NCBI RefSeq assembly: GCF_022414535.1
Contig: NZ_JADWYM010000002.1
Span: 186,001 to 250,000, forward strand
From: Streptomyces sp. MUM 2J
GTDB taxonomy: Bacteria > Actinomycetota > Actinomycetes > Streptomycetales > Streptomycetaceae
Length of the DNA stretch: 64,000 nt
Reading direction: 5' to 3'
Shown: positions 33,898-42,159 of the stretch, in pieces
Layout: each line of letters begins with the position of its first letter
Position numbering within the stretch: position 1 is the stretch's first letter
Program-made: the position numbers and the translations under genes
The notes under the pieces: generated by a model
Told to the model about the DNA's origin: nothing
The model's input: only the letters and a program-made list of their open reading frames with translations
Database searches by the model: none

Positions 33898-35087
33898 CCA
33901 GCGCAGACCTCGACCGTCGTCTCGCCGCCCTGGGCCGGCCCTTCCGGCTGATCGTCACGGGCGGCGGGACCGGCGGCCACACCTACCCCGCCCTCACCGC
34001 CATCCGCACCACAGCCGCCCGGCTCGACCGCCTGGGCGTCGGCCTGGACGTGCTGTGGGTCGGCACAGCGACCGGCCTGGAGGCCCGCGTCACCGAACGC
34101 GAGGGCATCCCGTTCAAGACCGTGGCGACCGGCAAGATCCGCCGCTCCAGCAACCCGCTCAAGCTGGCCTCCCCGGCGAACATCAAGGACATGGGCCGCG
34201 TCCCACTCGGTGCCGCCCAGGCCCGCTCGATCGTCTCCGACTTCAGGCCCGACGTGGTGCTCTCCACCGGCGGCTACGTCGCCGTCCCGGTCGGGCTCGC
34301 GGCCAAGTTCTGCCGCCGCCCGCTCGTCATCCACGAGCAGACAGTCCGCCTCGGGCTGGCCAACCGCGCCCTGGCCCGGGCCGCGACCCGCGTCGCTGTG
34401 TCCTCCGAGTCGACCCTGCCCCTGCTGCCCGACTCGGTACGCGCCTCCGCGGTGGTCACCGGCAACCCCGTACGCCCCGAGGTCCTGACCGGCGAACCTG
34501 ACAAGGCCATCGCCGCCCTGGGCCTCACGGGCTTCGACCGAACCCGGCCCACCGTCTACATCACCGGCGGCGCCCAGGGCTCGGTCCAGATCAACACCAC
34601 CGTCCGCGCCGTCCTGCCCTGGCTGCTCACCCAGGCCAACGTCGTCCACCAGTGCGGCGCCACGTCCATCGAGGAGTCCCGCCAGTACGCCACCCAGCTC
34701 CCGGATGACCTCCGGCACCGCTACCTCGTCACCGACTTCGTCGGACCGGAGCTTCCCGACGTCCTGGCCCTCGCCGACGTCGTCATCTCCCGCAGCGGCG
34801 CCGGGACGATCGCTGAGCTCACCGCCCTGGGCAAGCCGTCCGTGCTCATCCCGCTCGCCACCTCGGCCGGCAACGAGCAGGAGCACAACGCCCTCCACCT
34901 CCAGCAGGCCGGCGCCGCCGTGGCCCTGCTGAAGGACGCGGTCACTCCCGAGGGCCTGCGCGATGCCGTCGCCCCGATCCTGGCCGCACCGGAGCGCCGA
35001 GAGCAGATGGCCGTGCAGGCCCGCGCCCTCGGCCGCCCTGACGCGGCGGACCGTCTGACCGACGTGCTGCTGGGCGTCGCCGTATGA
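33894..35087 (+). CDS. MurG-like glycosyltransferase, GT28 family (397 aa)
   Basis: A 397-residue GT-B enzyme related to MurG. The N-terminal loop is VTGGGTGGHTYPAL (residues 22-34), followed by VVLSTGGYVAVPVGLAAKFC. The donor side shows ITGGAQGSVQINTTV, VISRSGAGTIAELTALGKPS and GNEQEHNALHLQQAG. It lacks a membrane anchor. As it sits with an oxygenase and a B12 radical SAM enzyme, it is more likely a dedicated glycosyl or nucleotide-sugar tailoring enzyme than the housekeeping MurG, similar in position to nucleoside-antibiotic pathways. GTG 33894 overlaps the previous stop. Confidence 0.8.
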   Translation: MTSADLDRRLAALGRPFRLIVTGGGTGGHTYPALTAIRTTAARLDRLGVGLDVLWVGTATGLEARVTEREGIPFKTVATGKIRRSSNPLKLASPANIKDMGRVPLGAAQARSIVSDFRPDVVLSTGGYVAVPVGLAAKFCRRPLVIHEQTVRLGLANRALARAATRVAVSSESTLPLLPDSVRASAVVTGNPVRPEVLTGEPDKAIAALGLTGFDRTRPTVYITGGAQGSVQINTTVRAVLPWLLTQANVVHQCGATSIEESRQYATQLPDDLRHRYLVTDFVGPELPDVLALADVVISRSGAGTIAELTALGKPSVLIPLATSAGNEQEHNALHLQQAGAAVALLKDAVTPEGLRDAVAPILAAPERREQMAVQARALGRPDAADRLTDVLLGVAV

Positions 35088-35105
35088 CACACCGGGCTCA
35101 GTCGG

Positions 35106-35456
35106 TCACGACAGCGTCGTCTGGCACTCCTCACACCGCCGAACCGCCGTCCGCGCGGTGTTGCCCGCTGTCGCGGTCGCCGGGGAGTTGTTGCTGAGCC
35201 GGTCCCAGAGCCCAGGTGCCGGATCGGGGATCCAGCCCCACCGAGGAGCCCTGACGTACTCCTCCTCCACGTGCGTGCAGGCGCCCGGCAGGTGCGCGTA
35301 CCGCGTGGGCGAGATCAGGATGGTGTCTGCGGGGAAGCGTCGCCACTCTGCCCTTGCCGGGGACGAGGCACGCGACCGCGGCACCGCTCCGTCACGCGGA
35401 CAGGAACACCCCAACCCGACGATGCAGTCGCATCGCTCGCACCGTTCCTCTTTCAC
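35106..35456 (-). CDS. Cysteine-rich hypothetical protein (116 aa)
   Basis: A 116-residue protein with a cysteine-rich start (ERCERCDCIVGLGCSCPRDG) that could bind zinc, a middle with ADTILISPTRYAHLPGACTH, and a final Cys pair (RRCEECQTTLS). It ends 18 bp from the glycosyltransferase stop, tail to tail. The coding pattern is plausible but the protein is short and no family is recognised; a recruited metal-binding protein is possible. Confidence 0.5.
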   Translation of the reverse strand: MKEERCERCDCIVGLGCSCPRDGAVPRSRASSPARAEWRRFPADTILISPTRYAHLPGACTHVEEEYVRAPRWGWIPDPAPGLWDRLSNNSPATATAGNTARTAVRRCEECQTTLS

Positions 35457-35471
35457 AGCCCGTGTGTCCCC

Positions 35472-35945
35472 TCACGCCGTACCACTATCGAAGCGATAGA
35501 CGACTTTGCCATTGAACTCGGCAAACCCGAGGGCCTTGTAGAAGGCCCGGGCTCCCGGATTGTCGCGCTCTGTCATCCACTCCAGGCGACTGCATCCCGG
35601 GCGCGCGGCGGCCAGGCTACGGAGTTCCTCCATGAGTCTGGCCCCGACGCCCTGCCGACGCAGGGTGTCGCGAACGTAGAGCTCCTTGAGGAAGAGGGAG
35701 TGCGAGGAGCCCGCGGCCGGCCAGAGGAAGGAGTAGGCGGCGAGCCCGACGATGTCGCCGGCCTCGTCCTCGACCAGGAGCGCGGACGCCAGCGGCGGCG
35801 AGCCGAACAGAGCCTCCTCCACCTGCGACCGCCGTTCCTCAAGCGGCTGGAAATCGGTCGCGCCGTAGTGCCGCTCGATCTCCTCGATCAGTTCGGCCAC
35901 CGCCAGGACGTCGCGCTTCTCTGCGGGGCGGATGGTCACGGTCAT
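35472..35945 (-). CDS. GNAT-family acetyltransferase (157 aa)
   Basis: A 157-residue N-acetyltransferase. It begins TVTIRPAEKRDVLAVAELIE and contains the acetyl-CoA loop YVRDTLRRQGVGARLMEELR followed by NPGARAFYKALGF. ATG 35945 was chosen because GGGAG lies ten bases upstream. It follows the FxsB-like radical SAM gene after 94 bp on the same strand, so it may modify the peptide made there or give self-resistance. The enzyme class is clear, the substrate not. Confidence 0.8.
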   Translation of the reverse strand: MTVTIRPAEKRDVLAVAELIEEIERHYGATDFQPLEERRSQVEEALFGSPPLASALLVEDEAGDIVGLAAYSFLWPAAGSSHSLFLKELYVRDTLRRQGVGARLMEELRSLAAARPGCSRLEWMTERDNPGARAFYKALGFAEFNGKVVYRFDSGTA

Positions 35946-36039
35946 CGGTGTCTGTCTCCCGTCGTTCCTCGGTCGCTTCGGGTCGCTCGGCTCTCTCACT
36001 CCAACGTGTGAACCCCTTACGGCGGTACGGCATGTGCTC

Positions 36040-37215
36040 CTATACGGCCGGGGGCGGAACAGCCGACGCGTACGCGTTCCAGCCGTGCTGCCGCAGAGAG
36101 TCCTGGACATGTCGGATGAGGTACTCCAGGTCCGCGCAGTAGACGGAGGGGTTCCGGTAGCCGCGGGCGGTGCTGAAGCGGTGCGGCAAGTACCCGCCAC
36201 CGCAGACCTCCAGCAGCGGGCAGCTCTGGCACTTCTCGGCGAGGGCGGCCCTGCCGTACTGCCGGTGCTGGAGCTTCGGATGGCGCAACGCCTCGTCGAA
36301 GGTGTGGGCGAAGACGTCGAGCCCGAGCCAGGAGGCGCCCTCCTCGACGGACCGCAGTGTGTCCACGCCCTCGATCGTCCCGTCGGACTCGATGACGACG
36401 CTCGTCGGCGGGGTCAGACCGAGCGTCTCCACCGCGCCGCGTACGCCGGAGCTGAGCGCCACGATGTCCTCCAGCATCCGGACGCTGTGCCGGTACTCGG
36501 ACCGGGCGAGCCAGGCGTCGTACACGCGGGTCATCCAGAGCCCGTACTCCGGCACGTCGAGGTTGTCGGGGTCGTCACGGTGCGGCGGGTCGTCGTGGGT
36601 GGCGTGCGGCAGGCCGAAGTCGATGACCGGCGGCTCGAAGGACGCCAGGTAGTCGTGGACCTCCGCGGGGTCGTTGGCCAGATCCACGACGGCGAGCAGG
36701 CCGGCGAACAGGTGCGGCCGGGACCGCAGCAGTTCGATGCCGCGTACGGCGGAGGCGGCGCTGGACCGACCAGCCTGTGTCAGCCGATGCAGGTCGTTCG
36801 CGACCGGCGGCCCGTCGAGGCTCACGCCCACGGCGACCCCGTACCGTTCGAAGAGGTCGAGCCACGCCTTCGTGAGAAGTGTCCCGTTGGTCTGCAGCTC
36901 GAAGTGGACGTCCGTACCCGGCGGGACGGCCCCGCGGACGGCCCCGAGCAGGTCGTCCATGTGCCGGGGACCGGCGAGCAGCGGCTCACCGCCGTGCAGC
37001 ACGACGTGTACGGACGGCAGGCCGTGCGCCGCTGCGTGCTCGCCGATGCGTCGGCCGGCAGCCCGGGCCACGTCCACGCTCATGCGGACCGGCAGGTGCC
37101 GCCACGCCTGGTCCTTGGAATTGAAGACGTAGCAGTAGTCGCAATCGATGTTGCAGCGGTTCGCGACCTTGAGGATGAATGTCCGGAAGGGTGCGCTGTC
37201 TTCGAGGGGCGTCAT
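36040..37215 (-). CDS. FxsB-like radical SAM/SPASM peptide maturase (391 aa)
   Basis: A 391-residue radical SAM enzyme with the 4Fe-4S motif C21, C25, C28 (NRCNIDCDYCYVFN) followed by DQAWRHLPVRMSVD, and the glycine-rich strand VVLHGGEPLLAG. The SPASM domain carries CQSCPLLEVCGGGY and a later Cys (NPSVYC). This is the layout of FxsB/three-residue-cyclophane maturases, which crosslink an aromatic ring in a small peptide. A 63-residue candidate precursor lies 26 bp upstream. ATG 37215 is the second of two ATGs made by a 13-bp tandem repeat; the first is out of frame. The product is likely a modified peptide; the crosslink chemistry is inferred. Confidence 0.8.
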   Translation of the reverse strand: MTPLEDSAPFRTFILKVANRCNIDCDYCYVFNSKDQAWRHLPVRMSVDVARAAGRRIGEHAAAHGLPSVHVVLHGGEPLLAGPRHMDDLLGAVRGAVPPGTDVHFELQTNGTLLTKAWLDLFERYGVAVGVSLDGPPVANDLHRLTQAGRSSAASAVRGIELLRSRPHLFAGLLAVVDLANDPAEVHDYLASFEPPVIDFGLPHATHDDPPHRDDPDNLDVPEYGLWMTRVYDAWLARSEYRHSVRMLEDIVALSSGVRGAVETLGLTPPTSVVIESDGTIEGVDTLRSVEEGASWLGLDVFAHTFDEALRHPKLQHRQYGRAALAEKCQSCPLLEVCGGGYLPHRFSTARGYRNPSVYCADLEYLIRHVQDSLRQHGWNAYASAVPPPAV

Positions 37216-37227
37216 CGAGGGGCGTCA
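37202..37227. repeat. 13-bp tandem duplication at the radical SAM start
   Basis: TCGAGGGGCGTCA occurs twice in a row (37202-37214, 37215-37227), creating two ATGs 13 bases apart on the minus strand. Only the one at 37215 opens the radical SAM frame. Confidence 0.8.
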
Positions 37228-37241
37228 TCAAGCAGGAGCGC

Positions 37242-37433
37242 TCAGAACCACCACGGCAGGACGAGCGACGCCGCGTGAGGCCCCTCCGCGTGGTGTCCCT
37301 CTCTGGACGTCTCGGCTGCGAGCCGTTGCTGGACGCGTGCCGCGACTCGTTCCAGGACATCGTTCCCCTGCGCGTTCGTGGGGCGGACCAAGCCTGTTGT
37401 GGGCGGTGCGAGCACGGGCGTACGTGACGACAA
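37242..37433 (-). CDS. Candidate RiPP precursor peptide ending in PWWF (63 aa)
   Basis: A 63-residue peptide beginning at TTG 37433, six bases after GGAG. It has a helix-prone leader (DVLERVAARVQQRLAAETSR), then a Gly/His/Glu linker and a hydrophobic aromatic C-terminus ASLVLPWWF right at the stop. It sits 26 bp upstream of an FxsB-like maturase, exactly where Fxs-type precursors lie, yet lacks the usual FxSxx ending. The Trp-Trp-Phe cluster is the likely site of modification. The start and context support a real gene; that it is a substrate is inference. Confidence 0.65.
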   Translation of the reverse strand: MSSRTPVLAPPTTGLVRPTNAQGNDVLERVAARVQQRLAAETSREGHHAEGPHAASLVLPWWF

Positions 37434-37574
37434 TCAACGCTCCTCGTGATGGGAGGCGCCGGCGTCGGACCGGCACCGTGCGACGGCGGGTTGAAGCGAC
37501 AGACGGCTCGAAAACGTAGCAGCCCGCCGCCCGCGCCGGGATACGGAAACCGGCCAGCTGCCGGACTACCAGAA

Positions 37575-40358
37575 CTACCCGGCCTGCGAGGCCAGTAGCC
37601 GTTCGAGCTCCTCGGCCGCCGCCCTCACCCCCAGCCGCCGGTACACCACGACCGCGTCACGCAGCGAGGACCCGGCCCGGGCGGCCGGCCTGCCCGTGAT
37701 CCAGTCGCAGCGTCCGATCCCTTCCAGAGCCCGTGCCTCCTCCAGCGGACAGCGAATGTCCCGTGCCAGCGCCAGGGCCCGTCCGAAGTGCTCCCGCGCC
37801 GCGTCCGGATCACCGGAGGTGCGCAGCAGCGTGGCCCAGTGGTTGAGCACCTCCGCCTCACCGCACCGGTCACCCAGCTCACGCAGGATGTCCAGGCCCC
37901 TCCGGAACGCCTCGACGGCGCCCTCCCGCTCCCCGACCATCCCGCGGGCCGCGCCCAGCTCGCCCAGCGAGGCGGCCTCGCCACTGCGGCTGCCGAGATC
38001 GCGGTACGCGCTCAGGGCTTCCTCCATCAGCCGGACCGCCTCCGTGGCGTTCCCGGAGGCGCGCTCCAGCGCACCGAGGTAGCGGACGCTGTTGGCGCGG
38101 CCGAACCGCTCGCCGAGTTCGGTGAAGTACTCCAGCGCCTGGTCGTGGGCCTCTCGCGCCCCGACGAGGTCTCCTGTCAGCCTGCGCACCACACCCAGCT
38201 CGTTGAGGGCGTACGCCTGGTGCGCCCGGTCGTCGAGTTCCGCGTAGATGTCGAACGCCTCGCGGTGGCGCCGCGCCGCGGCCTCGTACTCGCCCATGAG
38301 GTAGTGCACGACGCCCAGGTCCCGTAGGGAGTTGGCCTCTCCGTACCGGTCGCCGAGCTCCCGGTAGATGGACAGCGCCTCGCTCTGCGCATGCACGGCG
38401 GCGTCGAACCGGCTGGTCTGCCGACGCACCATGCCGAGGTCCGCGAGCGCGTTGGCCTGCCCGAGGCGGTCGTCCACCTCACGGTAGAGGGCGAGTGCCT
38501 CGGTCTGGGCGCGGGCGGAGGCGTCGTTGTCGGCGGTGAGGTACCAGACGATGCCCGCCTGGTTGAGCGCGTCGGCCTTGCCGCGCCGCTCGCCGACGGC
38601 GTCGTACTGCGCGACCGCCTCGTTCAGCGCCTCGATCGCCTCGGGGTAGGCCGCCATGAAGCGCCGTACGACTCCGAGCTCGGCGAGCGCGTCCGCCAGT
38701 GCCCGCCGGTCGCCGGTGTGCCTGGCCGCCTCGGCCGCGGTCCGGTGGAGCCCGACGGCCTGGTCCCAGGGGCCGGCCTGCCGCAGGAACGGGGCCATGG
38801 CGGCGGCGAGTCGGATCACCGGCTCGTACAGGGCGAGGCTGTTCGCCCGCCGAATACAGGCAAGGACATTGGCCCGCTCGTTCTCCAGCCAGCCCAGGGC
38901 GTCGGTACGGGACTCCATCGGCGGCGTCTCCACGGACGAGGCGCTGTCCGGTGCTGCCGGCACCACGGCTCCGCGGCGGAGGATGTGCCTGTTCGCGACG
39001 GCGAGAGCGGCCAGGTAGTAGGCGCACACACGTTGAACGGCCTGGGCGTGTTCCATGTTGCTGCCTCCCTCGTCAGCGAGCCCGCGGGCGTAGTCGCGTA
39101 AGAGATCGTGAAGCCGGTACCGGCTTCCCGGGTGTTCGTCGATCATGTGGGCGTCGTAGAGCGCGTCGAGCTGACGGCGGGCCTCGGCCATGGAAACCGA
39201 GGCGAGCGCGGCACCGACGTACGCATCGAGGTCAGTCCCAGGGTAGAAGCCAAGCCCTCGGAAGAAACGCTGCCGCTCCGGTTCGAGATCCAGGTAGGAG
39301 AGCTCGAACGTCGCAGCGACGGCGCGTTCTCCGGCGCGCAGCTCGCCCAGCCGGTCCCGGGCTGCCACCAACCGCTCCCGCAGGTCTTCCGCACTCCACG
39401 ACGGGTGGTGCCGCAGCCGGGCCGCGAGCAGCGACACCCCCAACGGCAGGTGCCCGCACAGCCCGACGATCTCCTCGACCGCGTCCTGGCCGAGCGCGTC
39501 CGCCGGCCGTCCGCTGAGCCGTACGAACAGGTCGACAGCGTGATCGAGCGGCAGCGCTTCCACGGGCAGCACCACCTCCTCGTGCGCCGCTAGCCGCTTC
39601 CTGCTGGTCACCAGCACCAGACAGCCGGACCCTCCCGGGAGCAGGGGCTCCAGCTGCCGGTAGCTGGCCGCGTTGTCGAGGATGAGCAGCGCCTTCTTCC
39701 CCGCGAGCCGTGTCCGCCACAGAGCGGCCCGAGCCTCCGTGACCGCGCCGGCGTCGTCCCCCACGGGTATCTGCCCCGTGGGCACCCCCGTGGCGGCCAG
39801 CAACGAGGCCAACGCCTCACCGGCCTGCACGGGACTGCGCCCCGCCGTATGTCCGTTGAGATTGACGAAGAGCTGCCCGTCGGGAAACTGGTCCGCCATG
39901 ACGTGCCCGGCGCGCACCGCGAAGGCCGTCTTGCCGACCCCCGGCATCCCGTCGATGACGTGCACGGGCAGAGCGTCACCGCTCTCCTGAGCCACGCGCA
40001 CCGACCGCACGAGCGATGCCAGCTCCGCGGCCCGATTCGTGAACGCCGCGGTGTCCCGCGGCAGCGCCCGCAGCACGAGCGCGGCCCCCGGAGGTCCCGA
40101 CTCGTCCTCCGGCCGTGGCGGTTCCGTGCTCTGTACGGGCCTCCGGGGCTCCGACAACGCGGCAAGCAAGGCGGTCATCCCAACCAGCGCCACGCCGAGC
40201 ATGACGAACGAGAACCAGGCGTGCTCTTGGACCCACCCCAGGAGGCCGGGCCACCGCGCTTGCTCGGACACCGCGTTTGTGACGAGCCCGATGAGCATCG
40301 TGATGACCGCACCACCGCCAGCGACGACAGCGATCGCGACCCCCCGCCGCAGCCTCAT
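37575..40358 (-). CDS. NB-ARC/TPR protein with N-terminal membrane anchor, FxsT-like (927 aa)
   Basis: A 927-residue STAND-type protein. Two N-terminal hydrophobic helices (about residues 7-28 and 49-68) suggest membrane anchoring. The NB-ARC domain has a Walker A at 137-144 (DGMPGVGKTAFAV), a Walker B (KKALLILDNAAS) and a GLPL-like GHLPLGVSLLAARL. From residue about 540 to the end there are roughly eight 40-residue TPR repeats, each with phrases like EALALYREVDDRLGQANAL. Such proteins accompany FxsB-type maturases and regulate or assist precursor handling. It lies 141 bp upstream of the precursor on the same strand. Confidence 0.8.
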   Translation of the reverse strand: MRLRRGVAIAVVAGGGAVITMLIGLVTNAVSEQARWPGLLGWVQEHAWFSFVMLGVALVGMTALLAALSEPRRPVQSTEPPRPEDESGPPGAALVLRALPRDTAAFTNRAAELASLVRSVRVAQESGDALPVHVIDGMPGVGKTAFAVRAGHVMADQFPDGQLFVNLNGHTAGRSPVQAGEALASLLAATGVPTGQIPVGDDAGAVTEARAALWRTRLAGKKALLILDNAASYRQLEPLLPGGSGCLVLVTSRKRLAAHEEVVLPVEALPLDHAVDLFVRLSGRPADALGQDAVEEIVGLCGHLPLGVSLLAARLRHHPSWSAEDLRERLVAARDRLGELRAGERAVAATFELSYLDLEPERQRFFRGLGFYPGTDLDAYVGAALASVSMAEARRQLDALYDAHMIDEHPGSRYRLHDLLRDYARGLADEGGSNMEHAQAVQRVCAYYLAALAVANRHILRRGAVVPAAPDSASSVETPPMESRTDALGWLENERANVLACIRRANSLALYEPVIRLAAAMAPFLRQAGPWDQAVGLHRTAAEAARHTGDRRALADALAELGVVRRFMAAYPEAIEALNEAVAQYDAVGERRGKADALNQAGIVWYLTADNDASARAQTEALALYREVDDRLGQANALADLGMVRRQTSRFDAAVHAQSEALSIYRELGDRYGEANSLRDLGVVHYLMGEYEAAARRHREAFDIYAELDDRAHQAYALNELGVVRRLTGDLVGAREAHDQALEYFTELGERFGRANSVRYLGALERASGNATEAVRLMEEALSAYRDLGSRSGEAASLGELGAARGMVGEREGAVEAFRRGLDILRELGDRCGEAEVLNHWATLLRTSGDPDAAREHFGRALALARDIRCPLEEARALEGIGRCDWITGRPAARAGSSLRDAVVVYRRLGVRAAAEELERLLASQAG

Positions 40359-40715
40359 ATGCGGGTTGTCCCCGTGTGCATACGCCGCCTGTACCCAGTT
40401 CTGGTCACGCCGCCCCCGAGTTCTCCGTGTCTCAACTCGCCAAGCGGATCAGTCGACATGGGGATTGGTCAAGGTCGCCTCTGCGCCACTTCCCGCTGCA
40501 CGAGCCAGTCTGATTGGTTTGCTCGCGCGTGCTCCCGCTCGGTGGCGGCCGAGCAATGGTTCGGCCTCTACCTGCAGCCCGGAGCTCCAGGAGCCTATCG
40601 TCAGAGAGCGGCCCATCCCACTCGATCCGCTGACGGTTGGGGTGATCGGCCTTCACGGCACCTCATCTGCCACTACTCTGCGACCGTCCCAACTCCCCGC
40701 ACCCGCGAGGACGTC
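40359..40715. other. Divergent intergenic region, 357 bp
   Basis: This lies between the starts of the NB-ARC gene (left) and the dnd-associated methyltransferase (right) and must carry both promoters. A 74-codon minus-strand frame (40432-40656, GTG start) has only a weak ribosome site and no recognisable family. I saw no convincing hairpin or operator. Confidence 0.4.
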
Positions 40716-42152
40716 ATGCAGCAGACCTGGAACAGCGAACGCCGGCTCACCGCGATCGGACGAGCTGCGCTATCTGTCCCCGCTCGCCAGGCGTTTGCAG
40801 ACAGGCAGCTCGGCCCGGAGCGGACGATCCTCGACTACGGATGTGGCCGAGGCGGCGACGTGCGCTCGCTCGAGCGGTTGGATTGCCGGGTCACCGGTTG
40901 GGATCCGTATTACCGCCCGGAGACGAAGCTGGAGCGGGCTGACGTTGTGCTCCTCACCTACGTCCTGAACGTCATCGAGGATCCCGAGGAACGCCGCAAC
41001 ACCCTCATGCGGGCATGGCAGTTGGCCAGGACTGTGCTCATCACCTCCGCACGACTCACCTGGGAGAAGTCCAAAGTTCGGGGCCAAGAGTTCGGAGATG
41101 GCCTCATCACCAGTCGGCAGACTTTCCAGCACCTCTTTGGTGCCAGCGAGCTGCGCGACTACGTTGAGGAAGTCACCGGCACTCGCTGTGTCTCAGCGTC
41201 CCCCGGCGTCGTTTACGCCTTCAAGGACGACTCGGCGCGGCTCAGCTACCTCGCCCACCGCATCGTCCCAGATGCTGAATGGCTGGCCTCTGAGGACACG
41301 ACCTCGGCTATTGCCGCCGTCATCGATCACGTAGAACGCCGGGGGCGCCAGCCCCGCGTCGAAGAAATGCCGCGACCAGTGGCAGAGCTCCTGGCGCACT
41401 TGAAACCGAACGACCTCAAGCGGCTCGTTCGCGACTCCGCCGACCCCGAGAAGGTCTCGGAAGGAGCCAAGCACACGACTCTCAATACCCTGCTCTTCCT
41501 CGCCGTCGAACTGTTCAACGGCCGCGGGCCCTTCAGCAGTCTCCCGTTCAGCGTTCAGCTAGACGTGCGCACGTTCTTCTCCTCGTACAAAGAAGCCTGC
41601 CGGCGTTCAGACCGGCTACTGCTCAAGCTCCGCGACGACGGATACGTGCGCGGCGCGATGAACGCGTCGCAGGTCGGGAAGGTGACGCCAACAGCGCTGT
41701 ACGTGCACCGGCGCGCACTGGACCGGATGCCCACCGTGCTACGGCTGTACGAGCACTGCGCCTCGATCGCAGCCGGCCGCCCGCAGGAGTGGACGGTAGC
41801 CAAGCTGAAGCACCAGGGGCGTGCTGTCTCTTGGCTCGACTACCCGGATTTCGACAAGGACCCGCACCCGCGCATCCAGTCCTCGTACATGGTGGATCTC
41901 CAGTCGCTGGAGACGTCCCACATGTCGTACGCGAAGTCCAAGAACCGGCCACTCCTGCACCGTAAGCACGAGTTTCTCGCACCCGACGATCCAGACGTGC
42001 CCCGTTACCGCCGCCTCACCGAGTCCGAGCTGAAAGCCGGGCTCTACGCGAATCCCCACCTCATCGGCACCGAGGACGGCTGGGCAGCCGAGCTGATCAG
42101 GTGCGGGCGCGAGCTGCGCGGGCACCGGCTGGTGCGCCGCGCAGCAGACTGA
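40716..42152 (+). CDS. DNA phosphorothioation-associated putative methyltransferase (478 aa)
   Basis: A 478-residue protein of the dnd-linked methyltransferase family (TIGR04096 as I recall). The SAM pocket is ERTILDYGCGRGGDVRSLER (about 30-45), with VVLLTYVLNVIEDPEERRNT as the next strand and helix. The long C-terminal half is specific to the family (DVRTFFSSYKEACRRSDRLL). ATG 40716 has GAGG six bases upstream. It is co-directional with dndBCDE, with dndA lying in between on the opposite strand. A second modification layer on phosphorothioated DNA is a guess. It marks the left edge of the Dnd island. Confidence 0.8.
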   Translation: MQQTWNSERRLTAIGRAALSVPARQAFADRQLGPERTILDYGCGRGGDVRSLERLDCRVTGWDPYYRPETKLERADVVLLTYVLNVIEDPEERRNTLMRAWQLARTVLITSARLTWEKSKVRGQEFGDGLITSRQTFQHLFGASELRDYVEEVTGTRCVSASPGVVYAFKDDSARLSYLAHRIVPDAEWLASEDTTSAIAAVIDHVERRGRQPRVEEMPRPVAELLAHLKPNDLKRLVRDSADPEKVSEGAKHTTLNTLLFLAVELFNGRGPFSSLPFSVQLDVRTFFSSYKEACRRSDRLLLKLRDDGYVRGAMNASQVGKVTPTALYVHRRALDRMPTVLRLYEHCASIAAGRPQEWTVAKLKHQGRAVSWLDYPDFDKDPHPRIQSSYMVDLQSLETSHMSYAKSKNRPLLHRKHEFLAPDDPDVPRYRRLTESELKAGLYANPHLIGTEDGWAAELIRCGRELRGHRLVRRAAD

Positions 42153-42159
42153 CCTTCAT

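Noticed and set aside
33894..35087. MurG-like gene as the housekeeping murG
   Set aside because: It lies in a tailoring-enzyme operon and not in the division/cell-wall cluster.
37228..37476. 82-codon frame overlapping the PWWF peptide
   Set aside because: Arg/Pro-rich shadow; the 63-residue frame has the well-spaced ribosome site and a meaningful aromatic end.
37484..37529. CGGCGGG...CCCGCCG as terminator after the NB-ARC gene
   Set aside because: Only seven-base arms and a 32-nt loop; it could form by chance in this GC range.
40432..40656. 74-codon minus-strand frame between NB-ARC and methyltransferase genes
   Set aside because: Weak ribosome site, no recognisable family and it occupies the divergent promoter region, so I kept it only as a note.
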